Assembly (NCBI RefSeq): GCF_030816895.1
Contig: NZ_JAUSYL010000001.1
Span: forward strand, 1,736,001 to 1,800,000
Direction of reading: 5' to 3'
Source: Clavibacter sp. B3I6
GTDB taxonomy: Bacteria; Actinomycetota; Actinomycetes; Actinomycetales; Microbacteriaceae
DNA length: 64,000 nt
Below the pieces are notes generated by a model, which saw nothing but the letters and a program-made list of their open reading frames with translations, did no database searches and was not told where the DNA came from. The translations under genes and the position numbers were made by a program. Below are positions 16,513 to 25,930 of the stretch, piece after piece. Position 1 is the first letter of the stretch; every line of letters begins with the position of its first letter.

Positions 16513-17468
16513 GCGTCGCCGGCGCCGGGCTCGGCCGAGAGGATGCCCCGCAGCCAGTCGCGCGCCTCGAGGAACACCCCGTCCTCGTACTGCGCGCGGT
16601 ACGTGCTCGGGGCGCCGTCGGCCCGCGGGTACGAGCCGAGGAACGTGACCCGCGGGCTGAAGCGGCGGATCCCGAGCAGGGCGTCCGCCACGCGCTCGTC
16701 GTGCACGTGCCCCTCGGCGTCGATGACGAAGCGGTAGCGCCCGAGCTCGTCGCCGATGGGCCGCGACTGGATGAGCGCGAGGTTCACCCCGCGGGTCGCG
16801 AACTGCTCGAGGAGGTCGAGGAGGGATCCGGCCCGGTCGTCGGGCAGCTCGACGATGAGGCTCGTCTTGTCCGCGCCGGTGCGCGGCGGCAGCGTGGTGG
16901 CGCGGCCGACCAGGACGAAGCGCGTGACGGCGTTGGGGTTGTCGCCGATGGCGCGCGCCACGGCCTCGAGCGGCTGGCTCTCGGTGATCTGCGGCGGCGC
17001 GATGGCCGCGTCCGCGGTCCCGTCCTCCAGCAGCGACATGGCCGCCTGCACGTTGCTCGACGCGGGGAGGTGGCCGTGCGTGGGCAGCTCGCGCTCGAGG
17101 AAGCGGCGGCACTGGCCGTAGGCCACGGGGTGGGCGGCGATCGTGCGCACGTCGGCGAGCGCCGTGCCCGGCCGGACGACGAGGTCGAAGGAGACGGGCA
17201 CGAGGTGCTCGCTGAGGATCCGCAGGCCCGGGATGTTCGCGAGCGCGTCCTGCGTGGCCGTCACCCCGCCCTCGACGGAGTTCTCGATGGCGATCATCGC
17301 CGCGACCGACGTGCCGGACACCACGTCGGCGAGCGCCTCGGACGCGTTGTTGACGGCCCGCCACGTGCGCCCGCGCGCCGCCTCCACCTGCTTGAGCGCG
17401 GCCTCCGTGAAGGTGCCGGAGGGGCCGAGGTAGCTGTACGTCTCGTCGGGCCGGGAGGAGTCGGGCAT
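16509..17468 (-). CDS. pheA: Prephenate dehydratase
   Basis: 319 residues. The N-terminal catalytic domain starts YSYLGPSGTFTEAAL and includes the conserved SVEGGVTATQDALA, HPVAYGQCRRFL and TRFVLVG segments. The C-terminal ACT domain (about 205-290) has KTSLIVELPDDRAGSLLDLLEQFATRGVNLALIQSRPIGDELGRYRFVIDAEGH, the phenylalanine-sensing ESRP-like loop being written QSRP. It converts prephenate to phenylpyruvate for phenylalanine synthesis, with feedback inhibition. TAGGGT at 17475-17480 lies six bases before the ATG (leaderless layout). It is divergent from pgm, whose start is only 49 bp away. Confidence 0.96.
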   Translation of the reverse strand: MPDSSRPDETYSYLGPSGTFTEAALKQVEAARGRTWRAVNNASEALADVVSGTSVAAMIAIENSVEGGVTATQDALANIPGLRILSEHLVPVSFDLVVRPGTALADVRTIAAHPVAYGQCRRFLERELPTHGHLPASSNVQAAMSLLEDGTADAAIAPPQITESQPLEAVARAIGDNPNAVTRFVLVGRATTLPPRTGADKTSLIVELPDDRAGSLLDLLEQFATRGVNLALIQSRPIGDELGRYRFVIDAEGHVHDERVADALLGIRRFSPRVTFLGSYPRADGAPSTYRAQYEDGVFLEARDWLRGILSAEPGAGDA

Positions 17469-17517
17469 GCCTGCACCCTAGATGGGAATCGGCGGGGCCC
17501 GGTGCCAGGATGGATCC

Positions 17518-19158
<1,641 letters not shown>

Positions 19159-19221
19159 CACGGGCCGCGGGTGCGGCGCCGCCCTGGGCGCGCTCGCATC
19201 CGCGGTGATTACGGTGGGGGG

Positions 19222-19743
19222 ATGCGCCATTCCGGGGATGTGGACGCGTTCCTGTGGGACGAGCCGCCGACGCGTCCCGTCGACGGCCCCGCGGACGGTC
19301 TCGCGGACGGCCGCGCCGACGCCGCACCCGCGCACGACCGCAGCGTCCGCCTGCCCGACGGCCACGCCCGTCGCCGCGTCGTCGCGCTGGCGGCCCTCTT
19401 CGCGGTCGTCATCGCCGGCATGGTCGTCACGCACTCGGACGGCCGGGGCCTCTGGCCGGACGTCCTCTACGCCGCGGCCATCCACCTCGCGCTCATCGCC
19501 GTGATGCCGCGGGTCGACACCGTGGTGCACGGGGCCGCCGTGCTCGTGTGGTGCACCGGGATCGAGCTCCTGCAGATCACCGGGCAGCCCGCGACCTGGG
19601 CGCTCGACGCGCCGCTCGTGCGGCTGGTCCTCGGCACGGGCTTCGACCCGGTCGACCTCGCGGCCTACGCGCTCGGCGTGCTGCTCGTGCTCCTCGTCGA
19701 CCGCCTGCTCCGGTCGGGCCGCCGGCTCGGCGACATGCGCTAG
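19222..19743 (+). CDS. DUF2809-type small membrane protein
   Basis: 173 residues. A polar, Asp/Ala/Pro-rich N-terminus (about 1-50) is followed by four hydrophobic segments. The motif CTGIELLQITGQPATWALDAPLVRLVLGTGFDPVDLAAYALG is characteristic of DUF2809/VanZ-like proteins with the conserved E-L-x-Q and G-F-x-x-x-D-x-x-A-Y. Molecular function unknown. TACGGT lies at 19210-19215, six bases before ATG, supporting this start over an upstream extension. Confidence 0.8.
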   Translation: MRHSGDVDAFLWDEPPTRPVDGPADGLADGRADAAPAHDRSVRLPDGHARRRVVALAALFAVVIAGMVVTHSDGRGLWPDVLYAAAIHLALIAVMPRVDTVVHGAAVLVWCTGIELLQITGQPATWALDAPLVRLVLGTGFDPVDLAAYALGVLLVLLVDRLLRSGRRLGDMR

Positions 19744-19749
19744 CGCGGG

Positions 19750-20646
19750 CTAGGCGACGCTCCAGAAGTGCACCTCGGCACCCGGGTGCTCCGTGGTGAT
19801 GGTCTCGTCGAGGTCGCGGTAGTCGTTGTCGAGGTTGTGGCCGACCATCTTCACGACGTTGCCGCCGTCCTTCGGCTCGATGGCGGAGATGATCTGCGTG
19901 TGGTCGCCCGACGCGTTGCGGTTCCAGTCGAAGATGACGATGTCGCCGACCTTCAGGCGGTCCCGGTCGGCGAGCTCGAGGCGCGTGATGCCGAGCGCCG
20001 TCGCGTTGGCGGCGAGCCACCGGTCGAAGGTGGGCACGTGGATCCACGCGTAGGTCCAGTCGGATCCGCCGCCGCGGTTGTGCCACTCGGTCGTCATCTC
20101 CCAGCCGCGCTGGATGAGGGTCTGGCTGACGAAGTTGACGCAGTCGCCGCCGGAGGGGTTGAAGTCGCCGTACTCCGCGAGGTTGTAGGCGTCCCAGTGC
20201 GCGAGCGCGTACTGGAGCTGCCGGTCGACGGGCGTCTGGGCCGCGTACGCCGCCGTGGCGGTCGTGAGCGCGGCGTCGCCGGCCATGACCTGGACGTCGG
20301 CGGCCCGGTCCTCGTAGTCGGAGGACCGCGGTGCGACCACCGTGAGCGAGCCGTCGCCGGCCACCTGCAGGTCGGTGCCCGGGGTGCCCGCGAACATGAC
20401 GGCCGTCGCGGCCGCGAGGCCGGTGCCGGCGAGGGTGACGGTCTGGCCACCCGAGACGGAGAGCGCCGCGGGCTCGACCGAGGCGACGGCGGGCGAGGGG
20501 GCGGTCGCGGCCGGCTCGTCCGCGGCACCCGCGCCGGCGGTCGCGCGCGGGGCCGGCTCCTGGCGGGTGCAGGCGGCGAGGGCGGCGGTCACGGGGACCG
20601 CGAGCGCGGCGGCGAGGATGCTGCGGCGGCGGATGTCGGCGGTCAC
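19750..20646 (-). CDS. Secreted lipoprotein with IPT/TIG-like and amidase domains
   Basis: 298 residues. The N-terminus has twin arginines (RRRSILAAALAVPVTAALAAC) with a lipobox-like ALAAC, so it is probably a Tat- or Sec-exported lipoprotein. After an Ala/Pro linker, residues about 55-130 resemble an IPT/TIG immunoglobulin-like fold (VASVEPAALSVSGGQTVTLAGTGL). The C-terminal domain matches putative amidase domain (Amidase_6) proteins: the catalytic Cys in GDCVNFVSQTLIQRGW, with HNR and later His/Asn residues (DHTQIISAI). It may cleave cell-wall peptides. GTG start; longer ORF rejected. Confidence 0.85.
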   Translation of the reverse strand: MTADIRRRSILAAALAVPVTAALAACTRQEPAPRATAGAGAADEPAATAPSPAVASVEPAALSVSGGQTVTLAGTGLAAATAVMFAGTPGTDLQVAGDGSLTVVAPRSSDYEDRAADVQVMAGDAALTTATAAYAAQTPVDRQLQYALAHWDAYNLAEYGDFNPSGGDCVNFVSQTLIQRGWEMTTEWHNRGGGSDWTYAWIHVPTFDRWLAANATALGITRLELADRDRLKVGDIVIFDWNRNASGDHTQIISAIEPKDGGNVVKMVGHNLDNDYRDLDETITTEHPGAEVHFWSVA

Positions 20647-20751
20647 GTGCTGCTCCGGAGGTCGAGGGGTGCTCCGGGATGCCGGGCCCGTCCAGGGTAA
20701 CCCGGACCCCTGCGGATCGACTCCGGGCGGCGCCCCGCCTAGGGTGGCGGG

Positions 20752-21036
20752 ATGAGCGTCGACGTGACCCACGACCCCGACGGCTCGCGCTACACGCTGT
20801 GGCTCGACGGCGAGCGCGCGGGCTTCGCGGACTACCTGATCCAGGGCGACCGCATCGTCTTCACCCACACGGAGGTCGATCCCGCCAAGCGGCGCGGCGG
20901 CCTCGGCGGGGAGCTGGTGCGGGCCGCCCTCGACGACGTGCGCGCAGGATCCCGCACGGTCGTCGCCACGTGCCCGTTCGTGGCGGAGTGGATCGACGAG
21001 CACCCGGACTACCGCGAGCTGCTCGAGCGGGGCTGA
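20752..21036 (+). CDS. Small GNAT-fold N-acetyltransferase (YjdJ/COG2388-like)
   Basis: 94 residues, the size of the minimal GNAT group. It has paired strands (SRYTLWLDGERAGFADYLIQGDRIVFTHTEVDPAKRRGGLGGELVRAALDDV) with the acetyl-CoA binding motif written RRGGLGGELV, then the characteristic CPFVAEWIDEHPDYRELL ending. TAGGGT at 20740-20745 lies six bases before ATG, so translation is probably leaderless. Substrate unknown. Confidence 0.88.
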   Translation: MSVDVTHDPDGSRYTLWLDGERAGFADYLIQGDRIVFTHTEVDPAKRRGGLGGELVRAALDDVRAGSRTVVATCPFVAEWIDEHPDYRELLERG

Positions 21037-21072
21037 CCCGCCGGCTCGCGCCCGCGCCCGCCGCGGCGCGCC

Positions 21073-22122
21073 TCAGGGGACGCGCGTCAGCCACTCCGGC
21101 GTGGAGAACTTCTCCTCGACGAGCTGGCGCGTCTTCGCCCACTCCTCCGCCGTGACCTCGCCCGGCTTCCCGCCGTAGAGGCCGGTGAACGTGGCCTTCA
21201 TCCGGTCGATGATGTCCGCGCGGCTCATGCCCGTCTGGCTGCGGAGGGGGTCGACGCGCTTGGCGGCGCTCGTGATGCCCTTGTCGCTGATCTTCTCGCG
21301 GCCGATGCGGAGCACCTGAACCATCTTCTCGCCGTCCATGTCGTAGCTCATGGTGACGTGGTGCAGCACGGCGCCGGCGCCCAGGCGCTTCTGCGCGGCG
21401 CCGCCGATCTTGCCGGTGGGGCTCGTGATGTCGTTGAGCGGCTGGTACGACGCGTCGATGCCGAGCGAGCGCAGCGCGGTGATGACCCACTCGTCGAGGT
21501 ACGCGTAGGAGTCCGCGAAGGTCATGCCCTGCACGAGGTCGACGGGCGCGTAGATCGAGTACGTGATGACGGCGCCCGCCTCCATGTACATGGCGCCGCC
21601 GCCGGAGACGCGGCGGACGACGTCGAAGCCGTGGGCCGCGGCCTGCTCGGCGTCGACCTCGTTGCGGAGGGACTGGAAGCTCCCGATGACGACGGCGGGC
21701 TGGTCCCACTCCCAGATGCGCAGCGTGGGGTTGCGGCGGCCGGCGCCGACCTCCTCCGCGAGCACCTGGTCGAGCGCCATCTGCTCCACCGGCCGGTAGG
21801 CGCGGTCGTGGATGACCTCCCACTCGTAGTCGCCCCAGTCCGTGGCGCGGGCGAGCGAGCGGCGGATGGCCACGGCGACGGCCTCGGGCGAGAAGCCGAG
21901 GAGCACGGCCTGCGCCGGGAGCGCGCGGCGGATGGCGGCGGCGATCGCGGCGGCGTCGCTGTCCTCGGGGAGGCCGTTGACGGCACCGTCGATGGCCTCG
22001 AGCGCGTCGTCCGGCTCGAGGAAGAAGTCGCCCGCGAGGCGGAACCCGGAGATGCGGCCGTCGGTCACGTCGAGGTCGACCACGACGAGCTTGCCGCCGG
22101 GGACCTTGTACTCACCATGCAT
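21073..22122 (-). CDS. lplA: Lipoate-protein ligase with N-terminal accessory domain
   Basis: 349 residues. Residues about 1-90 (EYKVPGGKLVVVDLDVTDGRISGFRLAGDFF) resemble the LplA C-terminal accessory domain, here placed first. Residues about 105-340 form the biotin/lipoate ligase core: EQMALDQVLAEEV, PAVVIGSFQSLRNEVD, VVRRVSGGGAMYMEAGAVITYS (the RRxSGGGAV lipoyl-AMP loop), NDITSPTGKIGGAAQKR with its essential Lys, and LHHVTMSYDMDGEKM. It attaches lipoate to E2 and H proteins. TAGGCT at 22129-22134 gives a leaderless layout. Confidence 0.92.
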   Translation of the reverse strand: MHGEYKVPGGKLVVVDLDVTDGRISGFRLAGDFFLEPDDALEAIDGAVNGLPEDSDAAAIAAAIRRALPAQAVLLGFSPEAVAVAIRRSLARATDWGDYEWEVIHDRAYRPVEQMALDQVLAEEVGAGRRNPTLRIWEWDQPAVVIGSFQSLRNEVDAEQAAAHGFDVVRRVSGGGAMYMEAGAVITYSIYAPVDLVQGMTFADSYAYLDEWVITALRSLGIDASYQPLNDITSPTGKIGGAAQKRLGAGAVLHHVTMSYDMDGEKMVQVLRIGREKISDKGITSAAKRVDPLRSQTGMSRADIIDRMKATFTGLYGGKPGEVTAEEWAKTRQLVEEKFSTPEWLTRVP

Positions 22123-22200
22123 CCGCCCAGCCTAGGGCGCGCGGGTGCCGGCGCACGGTCCGGGGATCGCCGCGGGCACGGCGATGTGCGACGGTGAGGG

Positions 22201-22896
22201 GTGCGCATCACCTGGGCGGTCGTCCGCCTCCTCACCGTCCTGGCCGTCCTGGTCGCCGTCGTCAGCCAGTACGTCGTCAGCTCGTCGTTCTGGCGGAGCG
22301 TCGGCGTGGAGGGGATCGCGGGAAAGACCGTCGACTTCCTCATGTTCTTCACGATCCAGTCGAACCTCGTCGCCGCCGTGGTCATGGGGGTCGGCGCGGT
22401 ACGGCTGCTCCGCCGGGGACCCGCGCCCGGGCGCGGCTGGACGACCCTGCGCCTGGCCGCCGCGACCTACATGGTCACGACGGGCGTCGTCTACAACCTG
22501 CTGCTGCGGGGGCTGCCGACCATCCCCGGCGGGAACCTGCCCTGGTCGAACGAGGTGCTGCACGTCGTCGTGCCCGCGCTCGTGCTGCTCGACTGGCTGC
22601 TCGCGCCGGACCGGCGGGCGCTCGGCTACGGGGCGGTCGGCCGGGTCGTCGTCTACCCGCTCGTGTGGGTCGCGGTCACGCTCGCGCGCGGGCCGTTCAC
22701 GGGCAACGAGGTCACGGGAGCGGCCACCTACTACCCGTACCCGTTCCTGGATCCCGCCACCGAGGACGGGTACGCCGCGGTCGCGGTCTGGATCGTGGTG
22801 ATCGCGGCGTTCATCTGCGGGATGGCGCTCCTCCTGATCGCGATCGGCCGGCGGGCGTCGCGGGCGATCACGGCGGCCGGCGCCGGGACCCTGTGA
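22201..22896 (+). CDS. Pr6Pr-family six-helix membrane protein
   Basis: 231 residues with six hydrophobic segments. Family hallmarks are DFLMFFTIQSNLVAAVVMGVGA in helix 2, VTTGVVYNLLLRGL in helix 3, and NEVLHVVVPALVLLDWLLAPDR, with YPLVWVAVTLARGPFTG and YPYPFLD further on. The Pr6Pr (FAR-17a/AIG1-like) proteins are integral membrane proteins of unknown function in actinobacteria. The GTG start at 22201 is directly after GAGGG; a GACGGT box lies a few bases upstream. Confidence 0.85.
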   Translation: MRITWAVVRLLTVLAVLVAVVSQYVVSSSFWRSVGVEGIAGKTVDFLMFFTIQSNLVAAVVMGVGAVRLLRRGPAPGRGWTTLRLAAATYMVTTGVVYNLLLRGLPTIPGGNLPWSNEVLHVVVPALVLLDWLLAPDRRALGYGAVGRVVVYPLVWVAVTLARGPFTGNEVTGAATYYPYPFLDPATEDGYAAVAVWIVVIAAFICGMALLLIAIGRRASRAITAAGAGTL

Positions 22897-22940
22897 CGCC
22901 CGTCCGGCGGCAGCAGCAGCCGCCGCCGCCGCCGGGCGTC
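22895..22940 (+). terminator. GC-rich nested hairpin after the Pr6Pr gene
   Basis: Outer arms GACGCCCG/CGGGCGTC enclose inner arms GGCGGC/GCCGCC. It begins at the stop codon of the membrane protein gene. No U tract. Confidence 0.5.
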
Positions 22941-23071
22941 CGGTAGCGGCCGCGCCCGCCCCGCGTCAAGGGGTCTCCGCGCCCCGGACGCCGTCCCGGT
23001 GCCGGCCTAGCGTCGGAGGCACGGACGGCGGCGCATCGGCCCGCACGCCCGGTGACGAGAGGCGAGGCAGC

Positions 23072-24283
23072 ATGAAGGCAGTCGTGTGGCACGGCGAGGG
23101 CGACATCCGCCTGGACGAGGTGCCGGACCCGAGGATCCAGGAGCCGACCGACGCGGTCATCCGCATCACCCGCAGCGCCATCTGCGGCACCGACCTGCAC
23201 TTCGTGCGTGGGACCATGGCCGGCATGCGGGAGGGCACGATCCTCGGCCACGAGGCGATCGGCACCGTCACCGAGGTCGGCGACGCCGTGCGCGGCTTCT
23301 CCCCCGGCGACCGCGTGCTGGTGTGCTCCACCATGTCGTGCGGCGTGTGCGCGCAGTGCCGCGCGGGCAGCACGGCGCAGTGCGACGTCGCCAACCCGAA
23401 CGGCCCGCAGGCCGGGACCTCCTTCTTCGGCGGGCCCGAGACGACGGGCCCCGTCGACGGCCTGCAGGCCGAGTACGCGCGGATCCCCTGGGCGGCGCAC
23501 ACGCTCATCCCGCTCCCCGACACGGTCAGCGACGACCAGGCGATCCTCCTCAGCGACATCTTCCCCACCGCCTGGTTCGGCGCCGAGCTCGCGGGCATCC
23601 GGCCGGGCGACACCGTGGCGGTCCTCGGCGCGGGCGTCGTCGGGCAGTTCGCCGTCGCGTCCGCCTTCCGCATGGGCGCCGGGCGCGTGTTCGCGATCGA
23701 CCACGTGGAGACGCGGCTCGCGATGGCGCTCGAGCAGCACGCCGAGGTGATCCACTTCGAGCGCGAGGACCCGGTGGCCGCGGTGATGGAGGCGACCCTC
23801 GGGATCGGCGTGGACGCGGTGATCGACGCGGTCGGCGTCGATGCGCAGCGCCCGCACGCGGGTCCCGCCGCCGAGGAGGCCGAGCAGCAGGCGGACTCGT
23901 TCGCCGCCGAGGTCGCGCAGGTCGCGCCCGGCGCCTCCCCGCACGACGGCTTCTGGGTCCCCGGCGACGCGCCGAGCCAGGCCGCGCAGTGGGCCGTGCA
24001 GATGGTGCGGAAGTCGGGGCGCATCGGGATCATCGGCGTCTACCCGCCCCAGCTCACGTCGTACCCGATCGGTGCCGCGATGAACAAGAACCTCACGATC
24101 CGCATGGGCAACTGCGACCACCGCCGCGTCACGCCGCCGCTCATCGACCTCGTCGCGTCCGGCGTGTTCGACCCCACGCGCTTCATCACGCAGGACGAGG
24201 GGATGACGACCGCGATCGACGCCTACGAGCACTTCGACGTGCGCGAGGAGGGCTGGCTGAAGACGGTGCTCGAGGTCGGCTGA
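23072..24283 (+). CDS. Zinc-dependent alcohol dehydrogenase (formaldehyde-dehydrogenase-like)
   Basis: 403 residues of the medium-chain dehydrogenase class. Catalytic zinc ligands are in SAICGTDLHFV (Cys) and ILGHEAIGTVTEVG (His/Glu); the structural zinc loop is STMSCGVCAQCRAGSTAQC. The Rossmann motif is VAVLGAGVVGQFAV. An insertion around residues 255-300 (PHAGPAAEEAEQQADSFAAEVAQ) is typical of the glutathione-independent formaldehyde dehydrogenase-like group (FDH_like). It probably oxidises an alcohol or aldehyde adduct with NAD. Stands alone and ends at a strong 15-bp hairpin. Confidence 0.9.
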   Translation: MKAVVWHGEGDIRLDEVPDPRIQEPTDAVIRITRSAICGTDLHFVRGTMAGMREGTILGHEAIGTVTEVGDAVRGFSPGDRVLVCSTMSCGVCAQCRAGSTAQCDVANPNGPQAGTSFFGGPETTGPVDGLQAEYARIPWAAHTLIPLPDTVSDDQAILLSDIFPTAWFGAELAGIRPGDTVAVLGAGVVGQFAVASAFRMGAGRVFAIDHVETRLAMALEQHAEVIHFEREDPVAAVMEATLGIGVDAVIDAVGVDAQRPHAGPAAEEAEQQADSFAAEVAQVAPGASPHDGFWVPGDAPSQAAQWAVQMVRKSGRIGIIGVYPPQLTSYPIGAAMNKNLTIRMGNCDHRRVTPPLIDLVASGVFDPTRFITQDEGMTTAIDAYEHFDVREEGWLKTVLEVG

Positions 24284-24287
24284 CCCG

Positions 24288-24329
24288 CGCGCCGCCGCCC
24301 GGCGCACGACGCGCCCGGGCGGCGGCGCG
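24288..24329 (+). terminator. Perfect 15-bp GC hairpin after the alcohol dehydrogenase gene
   Basis: Left arm 24288-24302 and right arm 24315-24329 pair perfectly (CGCGCCGCCGCCCGG with its complement) around a 12-nt loop, five bases after the stop codon. It separates this gene from the SOS-box promoter of alkB. No U tract. Confidence 0.75.
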
Positions 24330-24351
24330 GCCCTCCCGGCCCCTCCCTCGT

Positions 24352-24367
24352 TCGAACATGCGTTCGA
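24352..24367. promoter_or_regulatory. LexA SOS box TCGAAC-ATGC-GTTCGA
   Basis: A perfect match to the actinobacterial LexA operator TCGAAC-N4-GTTCGA. It lies 10 bp upstream of the TATGCT -10 box of alkB and would cover its -35 region, so LexA should repress this gene until DNA damage. Confidence 0.9.
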
Positions 24368-24377
24368 GCATCCGGGC

Positions 24378-24383
24378 TATGCT
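24378..24383 (+). promoter_or_regulatory. -10 box TATGCT for a leaderless alkB transcript
   Basis: TATGCT ends six bases before the alkB ATG at 24390. Transcription starting the usual 6-7 bases after the box would begin at the start codon itself, giving an mRNA without 5' leader. Confidence 0.75.
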
Positions 24384-24389
24384 CGCGCC

Positions 24390-25022
24390 ATGAGCATCGC
24401 GTTCCAGGCCTCCCTCTTCGACGACCTCCAGGCGGAGCCGACGCTCGGCGCCCTCGGCGGGGAGGTCGAGCGGCTCGACCTGGGGCAGGGCGCGTGGCTC
24501 GACATCCGGCCCGGCTGGGTCGCCGACTCGGACGCGCTGTTCGAGCGCCTCGTGGAGGACGTCGAGTGGACGGCCGACACGCGCCTCATGCACGGCCGCG
24601 TGGTCGAGGTCCCGCGGCTGCTCTCCTGGTTCGGGCCGCGCGCGACGCTGCCGGCGCCCGTGCTCGTGGAGGCGCGCGAGGCGCTGAACGACCACTACGG
24701 CCGCCCGCCCGGGCAGGTGCTCGAGACGGCGGGACTCTGCTTCTACCGCACGGGCGACGACAGCGTCGCGTGGCACGGCGACCGCGTCGGGCGCGCCATC
24801 GACCGCGACACCATGGTCGCCATCGTCTCGGTCGGTGCCGCCCGCACCCTCTCGCTGCGGCCGAAGGGCGGCGGCCAGGTGCGGCGCTTCCCGCTCGGGC
24901 ACGGCGACCTCGTCATCATGGGCGGCAGCGCCCAGCGCACCCACGAGCACGCCATCCTCAAGACGGCCTCGGCTGTGGGGCCGCGCATCAGCATCCAGTT
25001 CCGGCCGGTCTGGCCCGCGTAG
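24390..25022 (+). CDS. alkB: AlkB-like Fe(II)/2-oxoglutarate DNA-repair dioxygenase
   Basis: 210 residues. Iron ligands are H129 and D131 (AWHGDRVG) and a distal His in QRTHEHAI (185 or 187); the 2-oxoglutarate-binding arginines appear as R-I-S-I-Q-F-R (199-205), the AlkB RxNxTxR pattern. The nucleotide-recognition lid corresponds to TRLMHGRVVEVPRLLSWFG. AlkB enzymes remove 1-methyladenine and 3-methylcytosine lesions from DNA or RNA by oxidative demethylation. A LexA box and -10 box immediately upstream indicate SOS control rather than the Ada control known from E. coli. Confidence 0.92.
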   Translation: MSIAFQASLFDDLQAEPTLGALGGEVERLDLGQGAWLDIRPGWVADSDALFERLVEDVEWTADTRLMHGRVVEVPRLLSWFGPRATLPAPVLVEAREALNDHYGRPPGQVLETAGLCFYRTGDDSVAWHGDRVGRAIDRDTMVAIVSVGAARTLSLRPKGGGQVRRFPLGHGDLVIMGGSAQRTHEHAILKTASAVGPRISIQFRPVWPA

Positions 25023-25070
25023 GCGAGCGCCGGTCCGAGGCGGCGGGGATCGCGGCGGCGGACGCGCGGA

Positions 25071-25793
25071 TCAGGCGCGGGCGCGTCCTCCCTCGGACGC
25101 GTCGGGGCCGCCCGCCGCGTCGGCGGCCGCGTGCCGATCCCCGTCCGACCCGGATGCGGACTCCACGCGCGCCAGGTCGAGCGGGCGGGCGTCGCGCACG
25201 ACCTCCGCGACGCCCTCGAGCCCCAGGTGCGCGAGCAGCGGGATCCAGAGACGGCGCAGGCGCTCCGCCAGGCCGCCGTCCGGCGCCTGCGGGAAGCGGT
25301 GGGCGAGCAGGCCGAAGGTCGCGCTGAGGAGCACGTCCACGGTGGCGTCGACCTCCACGCCGCGCACGTCCTGGAGCGCCAGCTCGGCCTCGAGGTGCCG
25401 GCGCGTGAAGGTCCAGATGTCGAAGCGGCGCTCGATCGCGAGGCCCAGCCGCGGCATGTCCTGCTGCAGGCGGACGGCACCTGCCGCGATCGGGCACACC
25501 TCCACCGTGCGCGCGGCGGTGAGGAGGAAGACGACGAGCTCCGGCAGGGCTCCCGGCCCGCCCAGCTCGGCCTCGATGCGCAGCCACCTGTCCTCCTGGT
25601 CAGCGACCACGGCGCCCGCGAGGCGCTCCTTCGAGGCGAACAGGTGGTAGCCGATGGCCGACTTGGGCTTCCCCATCGCCTCGGCCACGCGGGAGAACGA
25701 CGTGCCCTCGTAGCCGCGCGCCGCGAACTGGGCGCCCGCCGCCTCGACGATCTCGCGCCGTGCGCGGGCCACCGCCTGCTGCCGCTGGTCCAC
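25071..25793 (-). CDS. TetR-family transcriptional regulator
   Basis: 240 residues. The N-terminal HTH (about 8-55) reads ARREIVEAAGAQFAARGYEGTSFSRVAEAMGKPKSAIGYHLFASKERLAGAVV, the canonical TetR pattern. The C-terminal helices form a ligand and dimer domain; the last 30 residues are low-complexity (SASGSDGDRHAAADAAGG). GTG start with GGGAG eight bases upstream. A perfect inverted repeat sits 16 bp before the start and is the likely operator. The target gene is not evident; the neighbouring acetyltransferase ends in the same direction upstream. Confidence 0.9.
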   Translation of the reverse strand: MDQRQQAVARARREIVEAAGAQFAARGYEGTSFSRVAEAMGKPKSAIGYHLFASKERLAGAVVADQEDRWLRIEAELGGPGALPELVVFLLTAARTVEVCPIAAGAVRLQQDMPRLGLAIERRFDIWTFTRRHLEAELALQDVRGVEVDATVDVLLSATFGLLAHRFPQAPDGGLAERLRRLWIPLLAHLGLEGVAEVVRDARPLDLARVESASGSDGDRHAAADAAGGPDASEGGRARA

Positions 25794-25808
25794 GTGGTGC
25801 TCCCGTCC

Positions 25809-25827
25809 CGCTCCTGGCACAGGAGCG
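25809..25827. promoter_or_regulatory. Perfect inverted repeat CGCTCCTG-GCA-CAGGAGCG (probable TetR operator)
   Basis: Two perfect 8-bp arms with a 3-bp spacer, centred 25 bp upstream of the TetR start. TetR repressors commonly bind such a site over their own promoter. It could also fold as an RNA hairpin, so the operator reading is an inference. Confidence 0.6.
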
Positions 25828-25930
25828 CCTCGGACGGTACCGGCGCGGACCGACGGGAGGGCGACCGCCAGGTGAACGGCTCGTGCCGCCCGCCCGCCCG
25901 CTCGCGTCGCGGGCCCGAGGGCGGCGTGCC

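Noticed and set aside
22201..22896. Leaderless promoter for the Pr6Pr gene
   Set aside because: The nearest hexamer (GACGGT) lacks the first T and sits only five bases from the start, so it was not counted in the leaderless set.
22960..23071. Possible small gene upstream of the alcohol dehydrogenase
   Set aside because: Only short frames without start signals; the sequence is better read as a promoter region.
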